DNA of 64,000 bases from Phyto melanocephala (Eukaryota; Arthropoda; Insecta; Diptera; Rhinophoridae), in NCBI GenBank assembly GCA_941918925.1, contig OW799237.1, forward strand, positions 8,351,201-8,415,200. Direction: 5' to 3'. Position 1 is the stretch's first letter. Every line of letters starts with the position of its first letter. Made by a program: the position numbers and the translations under genes. The notes under the pieces were generated by a model. It was not told the origin of the DNA and made no database searches. It saw only the letters and a program-made list of their open reading frames with translations. Below, piece after piece: positions 58,190-64,000 of the stretch.

Positions 58190-59340
58190 GTGGTTTAATT
58201 TTCGTTGAATTTTTTCAACATTTGTGGCCGTATATCGACAACAAAGAGGCGAATGTTGCTCTTTAAGTGGTCAATCGTTTCAACCGAGCTGCCTTTTTAA
58301 AATCACAGCTCCTGCACATCATGCTTGTTTAATTACACAGTACAACATTTTTCAGTTAATTGATTGCCAACTCAATTCTGTGAACTGTATGTGAAATTAG
58401 ACCCAAAAAGAAGAATTTCTGCATCATTCGTTTTGTCTTCTTACCTGCGATTTGAAGTTAGTATCGATTTGAAGTTAGTACTATCGTATAGGGGAATTTA
58501 TCACGTTTTAGGCCCTGTTGTTTGACATAGCTCGACAACCACTAGCCCAATTTAGTTGAAATAAATTTTAAAAAATTAAGAATTACAATTCCCTTAATCT
58601 GTTCATATATTGTTTTCCTATACAAGTAACACTTTCGAAGTTAAAAATGAATGTGTGAAGGGAAAAAATTATTTTTTGCCTAAAAATTTAATTTTTTTTT
58701 TTTAAATACATAAAAAATCCAAAATGGAAAAAAGTTTCAAGTCTAGTTATTTTTTCGCAAAGTCACATAACCTATGAGCAAAATGAGACAAAGATCATAA
58801 AAATCGATGCACGCGTTTCGCTTTTATTCGCAATTGAGTAAATAACTTCAAATCGCAGGTAAGAAGACAAAACGAATGATGCAGAAATTCTTCTTTTTGG
58901 GTCTAATTTCGCATACAGTTAACAGAATTAAGTTGGCAAATCATGTGTTGTACTGTGTTAGTGAACGAAGAAGTCGGTAATCATGGCTCTATAGCGGTCA
59001 CCATTGATTGTAACGTTCTGACCAGCATCGTTTTTAAAGAAGTACGGACCGATGATTGCACCAGCTTATAAAGCACACCAAACAGTCAGTTTTTCTCAAT
59101 GTAATGGTGTCTTGAGAATTATTATCACTCCAAATACGACAGTTTTGTTTATAGACGTAGCCATTCAAACAAAAGTGAGCTTTATCGCTAAACAAAATTC
59201 ACTTATGAAAACGGGATCAACGTGAAGTTTGTTTTGGGCCCATTCATCAAATCTACGCCTTGCTATTCATGCGTCAGTGTAATAATGTTGAAATGCCAAA
59301 CTAAACTAAACATTGACAGCTGACAAAATGGCCGCGATTA
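58190..59340 (-). pseudogene. Visitor/mariner-type transposase remnant, interrupted
   Basis: Minus-strand peptides in order from high to low coordinate are: RRRFDEWAQNKLHVDPVF; then (shifted frame) SDKAHFCLNGYVYKQNCRIW, continuing SDNNSQDTITLRKTDCL with the first catalytic Asp; KNDAGQNVTINGDRYRAMIT with DFFVH; a break at about 58985; LNKHDVQEL with a stop where relatives have the Trp of WFQQDGA; a further deletion; and SSVETIDHLKSNIRLFVVDI with RPQMLKKFNEN near 58210. It is therefore dead, with an inverted-repeat insertion (58333-58985) and an internal deletion. Confidence 0.75.
58333..58985. mobile_element. Fold-back element with about 135-bp inverted arms, inserted in the Visitor remnant
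   Basis: The left arm (about 58335-58478: ACACAGTACAACA ... AGACCCAAAAAGAAGAATTT ... CTTCTTACCTGCGATTTGAA) and right arm (about 58848-58985) are reverse complements with few differences. About 370 bp lie between them. It is noncoding. A GATTTGAAGTTAGTA repeat at the inner edge of the left arm is duplicated in tandem. The transposase reading resumes on both sides, so this is an insertion. The target duplication is not certain. Confidence 0.75.
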
Positions 59341-61300
59341 AAAAAAAGTGTTGCCAACTTAAAGTTAAAAAACCCGTTAAAATAAAATTTATTTTTAAAG
59401 TAACAGCATAGTGAACGCCGCAATTGCCATTCTGCATGATTAATTCGATTTACATTTAACCAAAAGTGACGTGAAAGAGTCAACAATATTGCGCTAGAAT
59501 CTGCTAGCAAAATTTTCTAAATTAGCAGTTCTAGATCGTGCTGACACAGTTTGTGAAAATTTAATCCGTTGGTTCCGTACCACATGCGTATGATATATGT
59601 ATTTAGTTGTCTGCATGGCATTCAATGACAACATTTTTGGAAACCCCTTTACATTGTATGTATGTATGTTGGTATGTTGGGAAAACACCCTACAATAAAA
59701 ACAGCAACAATATCACATGCAATATACCTACACCAACATTACAATGTTTAAAGAAACTGAAAAGCAGCAGCAAAAGTGCACATTGAATGAGAATATTGTT
59801 GTTGTGTTTTTCGCAAAAAAAAAACACATTTTCTATGTGTGTTCATTTGCAATGTTGCCTAGTTTCATATTAATACTGGGTAATACTAGAGGAAAAATAG
59901 CAACAAAACAATTTTCATAATAATAATAATAATAATAAAAAGAAGAGTTTTATGTTTTTGTTGTAGTTGTTTTATGGTTTTGCGATTTTTTTTAAACCAA
60001 AGTGTAAATATAAGGCTTAAAACATAAATTTTTCTAAAGCCGTAAAATGTTACTGGCAGCAGCGGTGGTGGTGGTGCTTCTTCTGACGATGTTGAAGGTG
60101 ATGGCTGCTTAAGATTTTTTTCCACAGAAAGCAAAAAATAAAAATTATAAATAAAAAAAATGCATTTTCTCACTCTCGAAACTATGGCTGATTTTTAATG
60201 TTGCTGAACAAATTTATGCATTCGACTGCAACCAACCAACCAACCAACAACTTTCTCTTTGCAACACAAACCGATATTAAAAGTAATAATGAAAAAAAAA
60301 AGAAAAAATCATTCAGTAAAGAAAAGATGTTAAATGAAACCAAGTTTTTGTTGTTGTTGTTGTTGTTTGTTTGCCTTTTAGTAATATTATATCTTTGGCT
60401 ATCATCATTATCTCTTGTTTGTGGGGTTTTGTTTATGTGGTGAATGTTTGTTGAAGTCAGTAAGTTTCACTGTTAGAGCTACATAAATGCAACTGTAGGC
60501 GAATGCAGCAGCAACAGCAGCTCTAAAAGCAAAATTAACAAACAACAAAAACATGTATTAACAACTACTGATCTCATGCCCCATGTACGATGACGAGCAA
60601 ATTGCAAAAATAAAAAAAACTAACTATTATAGTCCATGTTGCCTATTTTCTTTTTATTTATTATTTTTTCCACCATTTAACCAAGCCATGGTTGGTTTGT
60701 TGAACACTAAATGCAACAAAAATAATAACAACAACAAAAACCACAATAAAAAAAAAATGAATGTCAAATCAAGTCAATAACAAGGTTTTAAGAAGAGAAA
60801 CTTGCTTTTACACGAACATTGTCATACATATACAGAGAAACAAACACTTAAACAAACTACATAACTCCACAAGTATTAAGTGTATGCACGACACAAGTAA
60901 GTACAATGCAAGTCAACTTTTTTATTTATTTTGTTTTTTTATTTCGTTTTGTTGCTTGCAATTGTTTTTATGTGTTTTTTTTGCAAGTTGATTTTCCAAA
61001 AACCCACCCAATTAATTGTACTAGTTTAAACTTGGTGCAAATAAATTTACAATAATGTAGGTAAGTATGTATGGTATGTTTGTTTTGTATTTATCTATGT
61101 AAGTAGTATGTAAGTATGTGCATATTTGTTTTACTTGTGCTTGTACTTGCATGCCTTTAGTTTTATGCTGGTAACCTATTGTTTTAATAGCAAAGTATAA
61201 ATAGGAGGGCAATAGCAAAACGAAAAATGTGTACAAATAAAATACAACAACCTGAAAAATAAAACCAGAATACAACACAAAGGACTAGAGCAGTGATGTA
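59341..61300. other. EcR intron section with simple repeats
   Basis: More even composition with CAA/TTG, AAT, CAG-GGT-GGT and (AACC)n (60229-60247) simple repeats. Short frames rich in Leu/Phe or Asn come from these repeats. No EcR isoform exon was recognised on the minus strand. Confidence 0.45.
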
Positions 61301-64000
61301 CAAACTTTTTGTTTTTAGTTTATATTCTTTCCGAAAGCTAAATGCTGCCTATTAATGAAAACCTTGGTAAGGTGTTGATTTAAATAATGGAGAGTTGAAA
61401 ATATTATATTTTATATAATAAACGATAGGCATTAGCAATCAAAAAAGATTTTAAACAAATAAATTGATATGTGGCAACACTGAAATATATATTTTTCAAT
61501 ATCAGCTGTTTACTATACTGCTGCCATTTTCATTTAATATTTAAGAAGCTGATTACAAGAGGAAGGAATTTTTTTGTTTTTAGCTTTAGGATATTGTCAA
61601 AGGGAAATTAGAGAAAAGTGTGAAATTTCAGAAAACATCTTTGTTACGGATCTTTCATTAAGCGTTTCCTTTATATTAAATTAAAAAAGTATGTGTGAAA
61701 AATCAAAGAAATTATTTATTATGTAATTTGAAAGTCCTATCGATGCTCTTATATATAGAATATAACATCTTGCCCATGTCCATGACAGCTTTGCTAAGTG
61801 GCGCTCATACGAAATGTCTTATTTTCTATAACTTTGGTGCATAAGTCATAATTAATTTGACCGATGGCATGAGTAATGTTGACTTAAGCTGGATTCACCC
61901 ATAAAATTTTAGTTCAGAAAAATTTTTTTTTATATTGAGTTTGATGTTTTACTTTTGAGAGAGAGAGAAAGAGATTATTTTGTTCAGAAAGTTTTTTCTT
62001 GAATTGGCTTAATTTTAATTTTTGTTCAGAAGAAACTGAATTGGGATGCCACTTTTTTTCAATATTTACATGAAAATTGAATTTCGTTGCCACATCACAC
62101 AGTGTCAGTACATTTATTATACAAAAATTGTTTTTGCCGAAAATTAACAATTAAAATGGAATTAAATGAAAATATTGCTCAAAAATTAATAGAAGAATTA
62201 AAAAAAGCCAGGAAGAGAATGTTTGTATGACATGAGCAATAGTGCATACAAAAATAATTATTTAAAACAGGGATTTTCTCACTGCGACTCATTTTATTTT
62301 CGATTTTTTTTTTATAAATTTCTTTTGCAAACAAATTGACTTTATGCACTTTAATTAAAAATAATAATTTTAGTTTCTTTCTATGCGACATTTTCTTCAC
62401 ATATATTTTAATGAAATAATTTACGTTTGTATTTATTTACATAGTTTTCTAGCGGTGCTGCCACTTTGTACAACTGTTTGCATTTTTATATTATATGGCA
62501 GCTGTGGCTTCTGGCTTCACAAGAAGTAGTTTAATTTTTAATTTTGTTTAATGTGACAATTTTGTTTATTGGTGTACCATTTATCCAAAAATTGATATCA
62601 TCGCTTATAATGATATTTTGATAATAGACGCGCGGGACGTTGCGCGAACACCAATTTTGACAAAACAATCTTATTATTTACCTGGGAAATACATTTTCCT
62701 TGGCCAAAGCTCGATTAAGCCGTTTTGATCAATAACAAACATCTGGCAACATTAATCAAAATAGAAACATTAATCTATATTTAAGATAATATTGTAAAAA
62801 AAAAAATAGTTTCGTTACATGATTTTTTATTTTTTTTTTTTTAATTTTAATGATCTAGAACACAAAATATCACTTTTTATAATTTTTATTTGTCTGTCTG
62901 TCTTTCTGTACTCGATTGGCTTAAAACCTAGTGAAGGGATTTTGATAGAATTCGGTATGGAAGCACCTTGATCCCTAGGTTAATATAAGGGATACTTTTT
63001 AATGCAAGATTATAGCTCATTTCTAACAGAAAATATAAAACGAAGCAAATAAAAGGGTACTAGAAGGTTGGCAAGAAATAAAAGCATATAATACGGACAC
63101 GCCAAAGGAAGAATGTTTAAGAAATTCCACTAAAATAATAAACTATTAATTTACAGTAACACCAATATCAGAATTTATCCTTGAAGCAATATAATACACA
63201 AACACTGTTGGGGCCAGCAATGCAGACCGGCTTTAACTATGTATGTAGCTTTATAAAAAAAATTGGAATTAAGTTTATTATCTTTTTAATAACAATAAAT
63301 AAGTATTATAATTATGTAGATTAAAATTATTTAAACAATTTTTATTTTTACTAAATTTTAAAAACTTTACACGATCGGATTTTAAGTAAAAAAAAATTTA
63401 TTTTTAAAAAATTAATTAAAAATTCTTATTCAAGCAAAAAATCATATTCAACACACATTGAGAAGCTCTGTACTAAACTTTAATAACACTTCTACACATG
63501 CAACTCTGTTGAGCTAAAGCGTGTCTAACCCAATAAACATTAATTAAACGAAATTAATATCCTACCAAAATGTTAAAGTTTAAAAAAAAAATTATTTTTT
63601 GCAAAAATTTATACAAAATTTGAATTATTTTTATAGTTTGCAACACTATTTTTTCCTTTGTATTACTTTAAGGTTTTTTTGGTGGAAGTTTTTGTTTAAA
63701 TTGTTGTCTAGGTTTCAACTGTAATACATGTATTTACCTGTATACAAATAAATATGTATGTATGTATGCATGTGCATGATGATATTATCCTTTATATCCT
63801 TGCATGTTTGTTTATGTGTGTAAACATTGAAAGGCATGACAGTAAAACGTGTGTGTGTGTGTTTGTTATGGATGTCTGATGCCTAGGTTAACATTTTTTA
63901 AAAAGTTTCTGCAATCCAGCCAAAAGCATGCGCATTTTAAAGTTTTGGAAACAAAATGCCACCAAAAGAAATCGATATTTTTGTTGTTTTTTGTTTACTT
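61301..64000. other. EcR intron, distal part in the window
   Basis: A short plus-strand frame at 62157-62230 (MELNENIAQKLIEELKKARK...) has a plausible start context but ends after 24 codons and may be the start of a dead transposase. 62888-63060 (TGTCTGTCTGTCTTTCTGTA, then GGGATTTTGATAGAATTCGG) looks like the tail of a decayed mobile element. TG and GTAT microsatellites occur near 63750-63865. No coding exon seen. Confidence 0.4.

Noticed and set aside
60050..60120. CAG/GGT-rich stretch as a possible EcR N-terminal exon
   Set aside because: Neither strand gives a peptide resembling EcR-A or EcR-B1 N-termini, and frames are short; simple-sequence origin is more likely.
60198..60443. 81-codon frame with a hydrophobic Leu-rich stretch resembling a membrane segment
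   Set aside because: The Leu run comes from a (TTG)n repeat and the Lys run from poly-A. No other coding evidence.
1..64000. CRISPR arrays, operons, rRNA genes
   Set aside because: The window is eukaryotic. The repeats seen are satellites or transposons with irregular or long periods, and no rRNA-like stretch was noticed.

Overview
The window looks like about 64 kb of nuclear DNA from a higher (cyclorrhaphan) fly, most likely a calyptrate such as a blowfly. Three things point there: very AT-rich noncoding DNA with small phase-consistent GT-AG introns; an ecdysone receptor ligand-binding region of clearly dipteran type; and many copies of a TTCGGC...GCCGAA / GGGTATA repeat that resembles the INE-1/DINE-1 (Helentron-associated) elements of Drosophila. 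The species assignment is inference.

Layout. (1) 2-187, plus strand: the last 61 codons of an unrecognised gene. (2) 5.7-12.7 kb, plus strand: a complete nine-exon gene for a LOTUS/Tudor protein of the TDRD7 family (Drosophila Tapas). All exon joins keep frame and give about 1261 residues; one intron appears to be GC-AG. (3) 12.7-44.4 kb: a gene-poor interval filled with transposon remains. These include INE-1-like copies, a 1.96-kb PIF/Harbinger element nested in one of them, a Visitor-type mariner remnant, and several short inverted-repeat elements with recognisable target-site duplications. (4) 44.5-46.4 kb, minus strand: four exons of the ecdysone receptor EcR, from the DNA-binding domain to the stop codon. 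(5) 46.4-64 kb: upstream intron of EcR with no recognisable isoform-specific coding exon. It is occupied largely by satellite-like repeats built on a GAATTCCTAAA / AAATCCCA motif, more INE-1-like copies and a second Visitor remnant that has itself been interrupted.

Functionally, the two recognisable genes are unrelated. Tapas/TDRD7 acts in germline ribonucleoprotein granules and the piRNA pathway, and EcR is the nuclear receptor for 20-hydroxyecdysone. I see no sign that they are co-regulated.

The most unusual structures not explained by ordinary annotation are these: a hammerhead-ribozyme-like fold in tapas intron 1 (6167-6234) with a matching bipartite helix I; a cluster of the 16-bp palindrome ATTCAGCTAGCTGAAT confined to the last large tapas intron and its 3' flank; a 62-bp-arm hairpin at 13879-14054 whose loop carries a related CUGANGA/GAAA-like core; and the long satellite arrays inside the EcR intron. 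All reading was by eye. No similarity search or folding program was run.
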